Positions 1 through 7,122 of a stretch of 33,527 nucleotides of DNA are shown piece after piece; positions within the stretch are counted from its first letter, which is position 1, and each line of letters begins with the position of its first letter. Under the pieces are notes generated by a model. The model saw only the letters and a program-made list of their open reading frames with translations. It was not told where the DNA came from and did not search any database. This DNA comes from Aphodosoma sp045126975. Its GTDB lineage: Bacteria > Bacteroidota > Bacteroidia > Bacteroidales > Paludibacteraceae. The translations under genes and the position numbers were made by a program. The stretch is taken from NCBI GenBank assembly GCA_045126975.1, contig JBGVPL010000012.1:1-33527 (forward strand), given 5' to 3'.

Positions 1-338
1 GCAGCAATCAAACCACCAAGGTTACATGCGTGTTCGCCATATTTAGCAGCGAGAAGTGTTTCACGCAACTCTTCGTTTACTTCATAAACACCTGAAGCGA
101 TTGGACGCAACAAACCACCACGACCTACGATAATATCAAATTCAATAGCGATACCCTCTTCTTTCAATGCATTAAGGATTGTCTCTTTACGGAATTCGTA
201 TTGTGATGCTACATTTGGATAAGGTGCCAACTCTTCGCCTTGATGACGCAATGTTTTTGTGAATACTGCTTCTTCATCGTGATAAACAGCGAATTTTGTA
301 GAAGTTGAACCTGGATTGATAACTAAGATTTTTTTCAT
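1..338 (-). CDS. buk: Butyrate kinase, N-terminal part (cut by window edge)
   Basis: Butyrate kinase transfers phosphate between butyryl phosphate and ADP, yielding ATP and butyrate in the cytoplasm. About 112 codons are visible. The protein starts MKKILVINPGSTSTKFAVY, the acetate/butyrate kinase phosphate-binding signature (NPGSTSTK), and continues with VGRGGLLRPI and AKYGEHACNLGG, which are more typical of Buk than of AckA. The start is the ATG read from 338. It lies downstream of ptb on the same strand across a 167-bp gap, so the two are probably co-transcribed. The gap is unusual because it is filled with TAGCGAG repeats. A branched-chain acyl kinase role is possible, since these enzymes are not strictly butyrate specific. 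Confidence 0.93.
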   Translation of the reverse strand, partial: MKKILVINPGSTSTKFAVYHDEEAVFTKTLRHQGEELAPYPNVASQYEFRKETILNALKEEGIAIEFDIIVGRGGLLRPIASGVYEVNEELRETLLAAKYGEHACNLGGLIA

Positions 339-340
339 AT

Positions 341-356
341 TTTAGATTTTTAGTAG
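341..356 (-). repeat. Shared 16-nt leader before buk
   Basis: In the sense of buk this reads CTACTAAAAATCTAAA, ending 2 nt before the ATG. Exact copies precede the TonB-like gene (2194-2209) and ilvE (26000-26015). Confidence 0.75.
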
Positions 357-502
357 CGAGTAGCGAGTAACTAGACATACTCGCTTCGCTCGTTTATTAT
401 TTTTTAGATTTTTAGATATTTAGTAGCGAGTAGCGAGACTTATATCTACGTGTAATTTAACGCCGAAAGGCTCTCGTTACTCGTTACTGAATTACTCGTT
501 AC
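354..502. repeat. Heptad repeats filling the ptb-buk gap
   Basis: TAGCGAG units occur at 354-367 and again at 424-437. Each set is preceded by a TTTAGATTTTTAG-like stretch, so about 30 bp is duplicated. On the other side of a short core (about 460-473, cgccgaaaggctctcg) the same idea appears inverted: TCGTTAC units at 474-487 and 496-502. The unit length is 7 bp except for one 8-bp unit. Confidence 0.75.
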
Positions 503-505
503 TAA

Positions 506-1426
506 TTAAGCAAGAATAGCTGCCATACAGATGCTATAGAATTTACATTCTTCGCTATCTGAACGTGAGTTAAGAACTACAGGTTTTTCTGTACCTTGGA
601 GGAGACCAGCCATACCTGCGCCACCGAATGACACTAAGCCTTTGTAGAAACAGTTAGCTGATTGGAAATCAGGGAAGATAAGAACATCAGCATCACCAAG
701 AATTGGAGATGGTACGTTTTTGATACCGCCACGTTCTTTGTCCATAGCAATGAATACATCCATTGGACCATCGATGATACAATCGCCAAATTCACCTTGT
801 TTCCAAAGTTCAATAATATCCAAATAATCTTGCATGAACGCAATTTTTGGATTTGGTTTTTCAGTTGCGTGAAGAAGAGCTACTTTTGGTTGTTCTACAC
901 CAAATTTACGAGCTGTTTCAAGCGCATATTTAATCATCTCAATACGTTGTTCTTTGTTTGGAGCAGGAATAACTGCAGGGTCAGTAAAGAACGCAAGTTT
1001 GTGATAACCAGGGATATTAAGAATTGAGTTGTAAGTCAACACGCGACCTTTTGGCAATATACCATGCTCTTTATTCAACACTACGCGAAGGATAACGTCT
1101 GTATTAACCATACCTTTCATCAAGATATCGCATTCGTTTTCTTTCACCATGCGAACTGCTTCTTCACATGCTGCTTGTGGATCTGCTACATCTACAACGT
1201 GAACGTATGTTTTATCAGCTGATGCAAAATAGTATTCCAAACGCTCGTTGATGATTTTGCCATCACCTACAAGATAAACCTCTACAATGCCCTCTTTCAC
1301 TGCTTGCATTGCTGCTTCGAGCGAGTGCATATCTACTGCATTAGCTACTGCCATTTTTTTACGTGTAACTCCATTACCTGAAGTCAAATACGCTTTCAAA
1401 TCTTCGAATGATTTAATTGCTCCCAT
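506..1426 (-). CDS. ptb: Phosphate butyryltransferase
   Basis: This 306-residue cytoplasmic enzyme converts butyryl-CoA and phosphate to butyryl phosphate, the substrate of the adjacent butyrate kinase. The length and the PTA_PTB fold pattern fit: an early MHSLEAAMQAVKEGIVEVYLVGD segment, the ILMKGMVNTDVILRVVLNKEHG core, and a C-terminal ILGDADVLIFPDF ... GLVSFGGAGMAGLLQGTEKPVVL block. Alanine and valine codons are strongly biased towards GCT/GTT as in the highly expressed genes here (gapA, ilvE), suggesting abundant expression. The start is the ATG at 1426, behind a heptad array in the leader. A consensus promoter lies at 1503-1532. A phosphotransacetylase of related specificity is the alternative, but pairing with buk favours ptb. 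Confidence 0.93.
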   Translation of the reverse strand: MGAIKSFEDLKAYLTSGNGVTRKKMAVANAVDMHSLEAAMQAVKEGIVEVYLVGDGKIINERLEYYFASADKTYVHVVDVADPQAACEEAVRMVKENECDILMKGMVNTDVILRVVLNKEHGILPKGRVLTYNSILNIPGYHKLAFFTDPAVIPAPNKEQRIEMIKYALETARKFGVEQPKVALLHATEKPNPKIAFMQDYLDIIELWKQGEFGDCIIDGPMDVFIAMDKERGGIKNVPSPILGDADVLIFPDFQSANCFYKGLVSFGGAGMAGLLQGTEKPVVLNSRSDSEECKFYSICMAAILA

Positions 1427-1431
1427 AATAT

Positions 1432-1466
1432 TAGTTATTAATGATTAATGATTAGTTATTAACAAT
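1432..1466. repeat. Five heptads in the ptb leader
   Basis: TAGTTAT-TAATGAT-TAATGAT-TAGTTAT-TAACAAT, exactly 7 bp apart, ending 5 bp from the ptb start codon and so occupying the ribosome-binding region. Confidence 0.8.
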
Positions 1467-1502
1467 TTATATTAAATTTATGATTCGTATCATAATATTT
1501 TG

Positions 1503-1532
1503 CAAAGTTACACAAAAAATTCAGATATACAA
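1503..1532 (-). promoter_or_regulatory. Promoter of ptb-buk
   Basis: On the minus strand the -7 box is TAACTTTG (1503-1510) and the -33 TTG (1530-1532) lies 19 bp upstream, the Bacteroidetes sigma-ABfr arrangement. Transcription should start near 1498, giving a leader of about 70 nt. Confidence 0.7.
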
Positions 1533-1551
1533 CTCTTTTCAAGAAAAAAAT

Positions 1552-1628
1552 TCCCTGCTCCCTATTCCCTATTCCCTACTCCCTGCTCCCTACTCCTTGT
1601 TCCCTATTCCCTATTCCCTGCTCCCTAG
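1552..1628. repeat. Eleven-unit heptad array (TCCCTAT type)
   Basis: Exactly 77 bp made of 11 consecutive 7-mers of the form TCCCTAY or TCCCTGC, with one TCCTTGT variant. The last unit, TCCCTAG, contains the stop codon of the gene at 1625-2191. Four units of the same type recur at 2372-2399. Confidence 0.9.
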
Positions 1629-2191
1629 ATGGAAACATCAATCACCAACTCCATTCTCGAATCCACCGCCTCTCCATTAACCCTCGCTGGCGTCCATCTC
1701 TTCTTATAAGATTCAAGCAATTTTTCCGCCACCACTACATCAATGCCAAATATTGCACCATTACTTATCGAATCCAACTGTATTTCAGCATCTTTGGTTA
1801 CCGTAAATTCGATATGCACCTCTGTGTGCATCCCCATTCTGCCCAACATCTCTTCTGGATATTTCTCAAAAAGAATATTAAACACCTTCGACATATACTT
1901 CTGTACATGAGTCAAAAATGCAATATTTCCCCCAGCTGGTCGTGCAGGTTTCAAAGATGCTCCTATATTACCATCTTGACCTTTGGCACCCCCACTATTG
2001 TCCCCCTGTCTTAAGGGGACGAGCGAAGCGGAGGGGGTCAATGTCACCAACCTACTCTCCACCCAAAAATTATCGAGTCCTTCAACTTCAATATCTCCCG
2101 ACACAATCGACTCTGCATCATCTTGCGCCTTAACGTCAATGCACAATGCACAATGCATAATGCAAAATAATATCAATAATAGTTTTTTCAT
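1625..2191 (-). CDS. Periplasmic protein with TonB-like C-terminal domain
   Basis: This 188-residue protein starts with a signal peptide (MKKLLLILF... up to about residue 23, KAQ). The C-terminal third (KRWTPARVNGEAVDSRMELVIDVSI) matches the TonB C-terminal-like domain, which binds outer-membrane receptors or other periplasmic partners. There is no N-terminal membrane anchor and no Pro-rich spacer, so it is not a complete TonB. The gene is built partly from repeats. Residues 10-18 of the signal peptide (CIMHCALCI) come from a CAATGCA heptad array. Residues 51-64 come from a GC-rich hairpin element (2000-2040). The stop codon lies in the TCCCTAT array. Function is not known; a degenerating gene is possible, but the frame is intact. 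Confidence 0.72.
   Translation of the reverse strand: MKKLLLILFCIMHCALCIDVKAQDDAESIVSGDIEVEGLDNFWVESRLVTLTPSASLVPLRQGDNSGGAKGQDGNIGASLKPARPAGGNIAFLTHVQKYMSKVFNILFEKYPEEMLGRMGMHTEVHIEFTVTKDAEIQLDSISNGAIFGIDVVVAEKLLESYKKRWTPARVNGEAVDSRMELVIDVSI
2000..2040. repeat. GC-rich hairpin element inserted in frame
   Basis: CCCCCTgtcttAAGGGG followed by CGAGCGAAGCG and GAGGGGG: runs of C and G that can pair, in an otherwise AT-rich gene. It encodes LTPSASLVPLRQGD in the TonB-like protein. The CGCTTCGCTCGT core is also present at about 381-392 and 2250-2262 in intergenic DNA. Confidence 0.6.
2137..2164. repeat. Four heptads inside a signal peptide
   Basis: CAATGCA three times then TAATGCA, phased by 7 bp. 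Read on the minus strand they encode the hydrophobic core of the TonB-like protein's signal peptide. Confidence 0.8.
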
Positions 2192-2193
2192 AT

Positions 2194-2209
2194 TTTAGAT
2201 TTTTAGTAG
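2194..2209 (-). repeat. Shared 16-nt leader before the TonB-like gene
   Basis: An exact copy of CTACTAAAAATCTAAA in the sense orientation, 2 nt from the ATG at 2191. It abuts the palindrome at 2210-2228. Confidence 0.75.
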
Positions 2210-2228
2210 AGACGCAATAATTGCGTCT
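2210..2228. repeat. GACGCAAT palindrome
   Basis: AGACGCAAT-a-ATTGCGTCT, perfect 9-bp arms around one base. It is a member of a small palindrome family also seen at 16441, 27302 and 27403. Confidence 0.7.
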
Positions 2229-2371
2229 GTACACGAGTAGCAAGACTTACTCGCTTCGCTCGTTTTTATACTTAAATACTTTTACCCTTTCAGGGCGCAA
2301 AAACACAAAGAAAGCATCCTTTTACCCAAGACGTTGTCATTGGCTATGGACTATTAGGCTTCTAGCCTATA

Positions 2372-2399
2372 TCCCTATTCCTTGTTCCCTATTCCTTAA
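2372..2399. repeat. Four heptads over the parC stop codon
   Basis: TCCCTAT-TCCTTGT-TCCCTAT-TCCTTAA. The last unit contains the parC stop (2396-2398). This is the same unit type as 1552-1628, about 0.8 kb away. Confidence 0.8.
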
Positions 2400-5119
2400 A
2401 ATAGGCTCATCTGCCCATCTTCATTTGGCTCAATCGTTTCAGGGTCTTCGGGCTGAGTAGAAACAATCTCTATTCCAGCTAACACATCCTCTGGATTAAC
2501 AGCACTATCTTCTATAATCTGTAAACTGTCATCTGTTATCTGCTCTGGTTCTGGTTGACGCAAAGGTTCCAATTCCTCTATTTCTCCCACTACATAATTA
2601 CTCAATCGTTTACCTTTTGCTTTATAACTCTTCACGCCAATAAACTCTTCTGCATCAATCTCTATCGCCTCACGGAACGAATCGCCTCCGCCAAACACCA
2701 CTTTAATACGTGGATAAACCGTATCTGTCAACAAATCTATTCGAGAATCTCCTCCTACTATCAAGTACGACGTACGTTTATTCACTGCCTCAAACGTAAA
2801 TCTCTTGATATAGTGATACTTCTGCTCATCATCATACAATACTGCTGTCCACACTTTTCCTGCATCAAACTTCTCTATCTTCACCAAATCATCATCATAG
2901 TGATTGTTCAAATCGAAGTTAGTAGTATAATACTCTCCTCGTTTTGTCACCACAAGTATTTGGTCATCACCATCAAAATTGCCAAGATATTCACCGCGTT
3001 TATCTATATTCAAACGCAAGACATCACGGTCAAAATAGATATCCGTACCGCCAAGTGTCGAACCTCCTTTTTGTTTCAATACTATCTTTTGCACATCAAA
3101 CTTCGTGAGTATATTACCCATCGCATCACGCCCCTTGATTGCAATTTCCGAGAAGTCTTTCTCGAATGTCAAGTTCTTGATACGGCGTGTTGTTGGCTTC
3201 AACTGCACCTTGATAATCTCTGCCTCTCCATTTGGGTTAGCCGAGAAATACACCACCTTCGAGCCTGACACTCCTTGTGTCAAGTCATACTCTTTGTCTC
3301 TCGTCACCGCACTCACCGCAAAACGCTTGATATAGTAGCCTTTATCTTTTCCGTTACGATAAACTACGTTATAAATCGTGCGTTTGTCGTTCTTCACAAA
3401 GACGCCCACGTGCAATATATTCTTGCCAACATACACTTTCTCTGCCACCTTAATCACCTTATATCTACCGTCTTTGTAGAATATAATAATGTCGTCCATG
3501 TCCGAACAGTTGGTAACAAATTCTGTGTTATCATCTTTCTTCAAGCCTATACCCACAAATCCCTCTTCTTGATTGATATACAATTTCGAATTAGCCTCTA
3601 CCACTTTAGCCACTTGAATTGTCTCAAAGTTGCGCAACTCTGTTTGACGTGGATACAAATGTGCATATTTCTCTTTCAAATGCTCAAACCACTCTATCGC
3701 ATGCTCAATTATATGTGCCAACTTATAGTCCAAATCTTTTATCCTATCTTTCAACGCAACTATCTGTTCTTCTGCCTTATCCGTGTTGAATTTCAAAATA
3801 CGAGCCATCTTGATTTCCAACAAACGTTGCAAATCTTCTCTCGTTACTTCGCGAATAAATTTCGGTTTATACGGTTCTAATCTCGAATCAATATGGTCTA
3901 ACGCCACATCTACCGACTTGGCTTGTTCGAATTGCTTATCTTTATAGATTCGCTCTTCAATAAATATCTTCTCAAGCGACGCAAAATGCAACTGCTCACT
4001 CAATTCGCCTCTCTCTATCTCCAATTCTCTGCGTAGCAACTCCACTGTCGTGCGAGTATTCCTTCTCAACAACTCCGACACTGTTATAAAACAAGGCTTA
4101 TTATCGTCTACCACACAGCAGTTTGGCGAATAATTCACCTGGCATTTCGTGAAAGCATACAACGCATCTATTGTCTTATCGCTCGACGTCTTCGCCTCCA
4201 AATGCACACGAATCTCCACATTTTTCGATGTATTATCATCTATCTTCTTGATATTCACCTTACCCTTCTCGTGCGCCTTCACTATCGAATCCATCAACAC
4301 GCCCGATGTCACGCCGTATGGCACCTCTACTATCTTCAGTGTCTTATTATCTATCTTCTCTATCTTCGCACGAATTGCCAACTTACCACCTCTCTCTCCG
4401 TCGTTGTATTTCGACACATCCATCATACCCCCTGTCGGAAAATCTGGATACAATTCAAATTCCTCGCCCTTCAAGCAAGCCACCGACGCATCACACAATT
4501 CACCAAAGTTATGAGGCAATATTCTCGAGTTCAAACCCAAACCAATACCCTCCGAGCCTTGCGCCAAAAGCAATGGAAACTTCACTGGCAACGATATCGG
4601 TTCTTTATTTCTTCCGTCATACGAAGGCTTCCATTGTGTTGTCTTTGGGTTAAACACTGCCTCAAGCGCAAATTTAGTCAATCGCGCCTCTATATAACGA
4701 GGTGCCGCAGCACCATCTCCCGTCAATATATTACCCCAGTTACCCTGACAATCAACCAACAAATTCTTCTGTCCAATATTCACTAACGCATCGCCAATCG
4801 ACGCATCACCATGAGGGTGAAATTGCATAGTATGACCTACAATGTTCGCCACTTTATTATATCGTCCATCATCCAATCTCCTCATAGCATACAACACCCT
4901 ACGTTGCACCGGCTTCAACCCATCATTGATATGAGGTATCGCACGCTCCAAGTTCACATACGAAGCATAATCCAAAAACCACGTACGAAACATTCCCGAG
5001 AGATGCAACACTTCATCCCCCTTTCCATCACTTATTTTATACTCCGAATGAGCCTCTCCCACCACATCATCAAACTCCTCAACTACCTCATTCTCTTGAT
5101 TTTCCAATTCTTCCGACAT
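2396..5119 (-). CDS. parC: DNA topoisomerase IV subunit A
   Basis: This 907-residue type IIA topoisomerase A subunit breaks and rejoins DNA to decatenate daughter chromosomes, together with ParE. The breakage-reunion domain is complete: DYASYVNLERAIPHINDGLKP (50-70), QRRVLYAM, the FHPHGDASIGDA block (about 100-111) and the catalytic tyrosine Y142 in AAAPRYIEARL. A coiled-coil region follows (about 370-500), then a beta-pinwheel-like C-terminal domain without a clear GyrA box, which favours ParC over GyrA. The length matches Bacteroidetes ParC. The acidic tail ends in QMSLF, a good match to the sliding-clamp binding pentapeptide. The last region also contains heptad-derived codons (2515-2542) and the stop lies in another array. 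A consensus promoter is at 5206-5235. Confidence 0.95.
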   Translation of the reverse strand: MSEELENQENEVVEEFDDVVGEAHSEYKISDGKGDEVLHLSGMFRTWFLDYASYVNLERAIPHINDGLKPVQRRVLYAMRRLDDGRYNKVANIVGHTMQFHPHGDASIGDALVNIGQKNLLVDCQGNWGNILTGDGAAAPRYIEARLTKFALEAVFNPKTTQWKPSYDGRNKEPISLPVKFPLLLAQGSEGIGLGLNSRILPHNFGELCDASVACLKGEEFELYPDFPTGGMMDVSKYNDGERGGKLAIRAKIEKIDNKTLKIVEVPYGVTSGVLMDSIVKAHEKGKVNIKKIDDNTSKNVEIRVHLEAKTSSDKTIDALYAFTKCQVNYSPNCCVVDDNKPCFITVSELLRRNTRTTVELLRRELEIERGELSEQLHFASLEKIFIEERIYKDKQFEQAKSVDVALDHIDSRLEPYKPKFIREVTREDLQRLLEIKMARILKFNTDKAEEQIVALKDRIKDLDYKLAHIIEHAIEWFEHLKEKYAHLYPRQTELRNFETIQVAKVVEANSKLYINQEEGFVGIGLKKDDNTEFVTNCSDMDDIIIFYKDGRYKVIKVAEKVYVGKNILHVGVFVKNDKRTIYNVVYRNGKDKGYYIKRFAVSAVTRDKEYDLTQGVSGSKVVYFSANPNGEAEIIKVQLKPTTRRIKNLTFEKDFSEIAIKGRDAMGNILTKFDVQKIVLKQKGGSTLGGTDIYFDRDVLRLNIDKRGEYLGNFDGDDQILVVTKRGEYYTTNFDLNNHYDDDLVKIEKFDAGKVWTAVLYDDEQKYHYIKRFTFEAVNKRTSYLIVGGDSRIDLLTDTVYPRIKVVFGGGDSFREAIEIDAEEFIGVKSYKAKGKRLSNYVVGEIEELEPLRQPEPEQITDDSLQIIEDSAVNPEDVLAGIEIVSTQPEDPETIEPNEDGQMSLF
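2515..2542. repeat. Heptads inside parC
   Basis: TAATCTG-TAAACTG-TCATCTG-TTATCTG at exact 7-bp spacing, fading into CTCTGGT-TCTGGTT. It encodes part of the acidic tail (ITDDSLQIIED). The unit is the reverse complement type of the ACAGAT array at 17331-17379. Confidence 0.65.
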
Positions 5120-5131
5120 AACTTAATTCAA

Positions 5132-5166
5132 TTCATAATTCATAATTCTCAATTCATAATTCAGCC
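5132..5166. repeat. Five heptads upstream of parC
   Basis: TTCATAA-TTCATAA-TTCTCAA-TTCATAA-TTCAGCC, 12 bp before the parC start, between promoter and gene. Confidence 0.8.
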
Positions 5167-5516
5167 CAAAATAAACCCATTATAAATCACATAACAAATC
5201 TGACGCAAATTTACAAAAAAAATCACAATACACAATACAATTTTTGTAATAATCTTTTTTACCTAATTTTCATACCTTAGTAAAGATATTCTTACGATTA
5301 TTCATATTCTCACCTTTCTGCAACAAAAAAAATCTCCATTACTGCGACAGTCTGTCGCAGAATTCCGCAACCACTCATCAATCAATCATTTTAACACAAT
5401 CACCACCCTTACAATTTTACATCTATCCTGCATTTACAAAAAATATATTATTCATTAACCTCCCACCTCATAACCTAAATCGTCCGTCAAAACGGACGAT
5501 TTATTCAAATTTACAC
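5167..5516. other. Intergenic stretch upstream of parC
   Basis: No gene. It holds the parC promoter, a perfect palindrome CTGCGACAG-t-CTGTCGCAG (5342-5360), and an 11-bp stem AAATCGTCCGT/ACGGACGATTT with a 4-nt loop (5477-5502). The palindrome resembles 13782-13800 in the YhcG relic (16 of 19 bases). Confidence 0.6.
5206..5235 (-). promoter_or_regulatory. Promoter of parC
   Basis: Minus-strand TAAATTTG (5206-5213) with TTG 19 bp upstream (5233-5235). Confidence 0.65.
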
Positions 5517-5551
5517 AAAAAAACTACTACACCAAATCATTGATGTAGCAG
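5517..5551 (-). terminator. Terminator of the lipoprotein gene
   Basis: On the minus strand an 11-bp stem (CTGCTACATCA with TGGTGTAGTAG, two G-T pairs, 6-nt loop) is followed at once by seven T. It lies 27 bp past the stop codon at 5578. Confidence 0.8.
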
Positions 5552-5577
5552 CAAAAAACTTTTTATATAAAACAAAA

Positions 5578-5961
5578 TTACTCTTTAACAAAGGTCTCTG
5601 TATAAGTTTCTTTTCCATCTTTTCCATAACTATAACGAATTGTCATACTTCGAGATGTAAATGTCGCTTCAATATAATTCCATCTCCAATAAGAATCATA
5701 AAGATTATCAAATACAACCTTATTACCAACAACTGTATAAATCCCTGAATACGTATTACCCATATATGTATCCCAAACAGAAACATTTTTATCATCCGAA
5801 AATTCAATATATCTAGTATACTCCTCATCATCTAAAAAGGTTTTATCTGCACGAGACCATAAAGTTCCTTTTAATGAATTACTAGTTTCAACATCTTTTC
5901 CATTTTTCGAACATCCTAACAAAATAGGCAACATAAACAAACAAAATAATAATTTTTTCAT
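5578..5961 (-). CDS. Small lipoprotein, lipocalin-like
   Basis: A 127-residue protein with a type II signal peptide: MKKLLFCLFMLPILLGCSK, lipobox LLGC with lipidated Cys17, so it is anchored in a membrane. I start it at the ATG read from 5961 rather than at an in-frame ATG 96 bp upstream, because only this start puts the charged residues and hydrophobic core at the N-terminus. The mature part is mostly beta (LKGTLWSR, YIEFSDDKNVSVWD, YSGIYTVVGNKVVF, ATFTSRSMTIRYSYG), the pattern of lipocalin-like Bacteroidetes lipoproteins. Partner and ligand are unknown. It has its own terminator and possible -7 boxes at 6022-6029 and 6033-6040, so it is probably monocistronic. Confidence 0.8.
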   Translation of the reverse strand: MKKLLFCLFMLPILLGCSKNGKDVETSNSLKGTLWSRADKTFLDDEEYTRYIEFSDDKNVSVWDTYMGNTYSGIYTVVGNKVVFDNLYDSYWRWNYIEATFTSRSMTIRYSYGKDGKETYTETFVKE

Positions 5962-6090
5962 AAATTTTTCCCTAAATCCGTGTCGGGCGCAACTTTTATA
6001 AAATAAACAAAGGTTAAATCTCAAATTTAGCGCAAAATTACGACCTATTTTTGACAATTACTGTCAATAAATTAAAAAATCAAAAAATAC

Positions 6091-6289
6091 AAAAAAACGT
6101 GAGCTGGCTTATCACTCAGAGGTACTGCCATACCCACGTAACAAATAAGCACAACCCACGCTATAGCGTAGGCGTTCTTGTGCCTATTGTCCCTGTTACG
6201 ATTTGAAAATTGGCAGTTTTCTGAGTAAAGTACAATAGCAAAAACGCAAACAAAAAAAAACACATAATTGGCATAACCCAGCCAATTCG
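6091..6289 (-). ncRNA. Structured RNA of about 200 nt, 6S-like architecture (candidate)
   Basis: Nested complementary arms run from the outside in: 6114-6120 with 6220-6226 (ACTCAGA), 6124-6130 with 6211-6217 (ACTGCCA), 6137-6143 with 6194-6200 (CGTAACA), 6149-6154 with 6178-6183 (GCACAA), and a hairpin ACGC-TATA-GCGT (6158-6169). All stems are perfect and separated by asymmetric internal loops. A closing stem pairs 6103-6112 with 6273-6282 (9 of 10). The minus strand carries a canonical promoter just outside (6293-6322) and seven T just past the closing stem (6097-6091). Paired ends, a rod with internal loops and about 200 nt resemble 6S RNA, but I have no sequence match. The 5' end can alternatively form AATTGGC/GCCAATT (6266-6287) followed by nine T. 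No credible protein is encoded here. Confidence 0.5.
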
Positions 6290-6292
6290 ATG

Positions 6293-6322
6293 CAAAATTA
6301 CAAAAAAATTCTAATCTACCAA
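6293..6322 (-). promoter_or_regulatory. Canonical promoter driving the structured RNA
   Basis: Minus-strand TTG (6320-6322), 19-bp spacer, TAATTTTG (6293-6300). The predicted start is near 6289, just outside the closing stem. No protein-coding gene follows for over 300 bp. Confidence 0.7.
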
Positions 6323-6623
6323 CAAAAACAAACAAACTTTTTTCACACCCACTATTCCCATTCACATTAATCCAAAGTACATCTCCAATCAAAAATCCCA
6401 CCACATTTATATCTAATTAACTCTCTTAACCAATCCACCAAATCCAAATCTACACTCCAACCTCACCCATACTATAATACATAATACATAATAAATATAG
6501 GATATATATAGGATAAATATAGGATAAACATAATATAAACATATGATAACTATATGCGTAAAACACCCCAAAAAAACACAAAAAATCCCCAAATAAAACA
6601 TCATAAATTCCAACTTTTTTTCG
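6323..6623. other. AT-rich intergenic region with phased repeats
   Basis: No convincing gene. It contains three heptads ATAATAC-ATAATAC-ATAATAA (6474-6494) followed directly by five 11-bp units TATAGGATAAA and variants (6496-6550), one per helical turn, upstream of the promoter at 6624. Confidence 0.6.
6496..6550. repeat. Five 11-bp direct repeats
   Basis: TATAGGATATA, TATAGGATAAA, TATAGGATAAA, CATAATATAAA, CATATGATAAC, contiguous and in register. Helical phasing suggests protein binding or DNA bending above the defence-island promoter. Confidence 0.75.
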
Positions 6624-6631
6624 TACCTTTG
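6624..6631 (+). promoter_or_regulatory. Promoter at the start of the Septu leader
   Basis: The -7 box TACCTTTG follows a T-rich stretch. No TTG sits at 19-20 bp, but the TTTTTTTCG-TACCTTTGCACC context matches other strong promoters here (14062, 17738). Start expected near 6635. Confidence 0.6.
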
Positions 6632-7122
6632 CACCGAGGAAGTTTATTTTCTAAAAATATGAATTTAACATTCTAAGTATTGTCATTTAAATTTGAAATA
6701 TACAACACTGCGTAGACAGCTATCCATTTAGAAATTTTACTACTCCAATGATGAACTTCTCTCCAATTATTCAAGACTTAAAAAATGGTCAGACAGTATC
6801 TGACCTGTCTGAATCACAACAATCAAACAACATTAATAAGATTACAATAAAAAACAGAAAAAAATAATTTAAATATTTAATTCATAGCAATGTAACAAGA
6901 AAAATCTCTCGTACATAAAAAATTCATCCCAAAAGTATAATTTTGTCAGGTTTTATGCTTATCTTTGTTATACCATTGATATTTTTATTTTTTTACAATA
7001 CTAAAATAAGCAAAAAACGACAAAAGAAAACCGAGAACAACATACTGTCGTTTAATAACTTACTTTATAAAATCTAATTAAAAGCATTGCGAAATTAAAA
7101 TTAAACTAACAAATCTACAATT
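6632..7122 (+). other. Long leader of the Septu operon
   Basis: 490 bp between the promoter and ptuA, longer than any other leader here. It contains a 39-codon ORF (6748-6867), an inverted repeat TCAGACAG/CTGTCTGA inside that ORF, a second inverted repeat AAACGACA (7015-7022) / TGTCGTTT (7046-7053), and a second -7-like box TATCTTTG at 6960-6967. I see no reverse transcriptase gene, so a retron RNA is not indicated. Confidence 0.5.
6748..6867 (+). CDS. Small ORF of 39 codons upstream of ptuA (unrecognised)
   Basis: Starts with two consecutive ATG codons and reads MMNFSPIIQDLKNGQTVSDL followed by a Ser/Gln/Asn-rich middle and a basic end (IKNRKK). It lies about 110 nt downstream of the leader promoter. 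I do not recognise it. It could be a leader peptide, a small accessory protein of the Septu pair, or a remnant of a larger gene. An inverted repeat lies across codons 14-21. Confidence 0.3.
   Translation: MMNFSPIIQDLKNGQTVSDLSESQQSNNINKITIKNRKK

Noticed and set aside
1552..1628. CRISPR-like array
   Set aside because: Units are contiguous 7-mers without spacers, and no cas genes are present.
1480..1680. Plus-strand ORF rich in Pro, Tyr and Ser
   Set aside because: It is a translation of the TCCCTAT heptad array and runs into the opposite-strand gene.
2555..4786. Several long plus-strand ORFs opposite parC
   Set aside because: Antisense shadows of a well-conserved gene, with no recognisable domains.
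5578..6057. Longer start for the lipoprotein (32 extra residues)
   Set aside because: The extension would bury the lipoprotein signal peptide inside the chain.
6072..6634. Two minus-strand ORFs of 110 and 73 codons
   Set aside because: Low-complexity hydrophobic or aromatic products with no start signals. The first covers the nested stems and promoter of the structured RNA.
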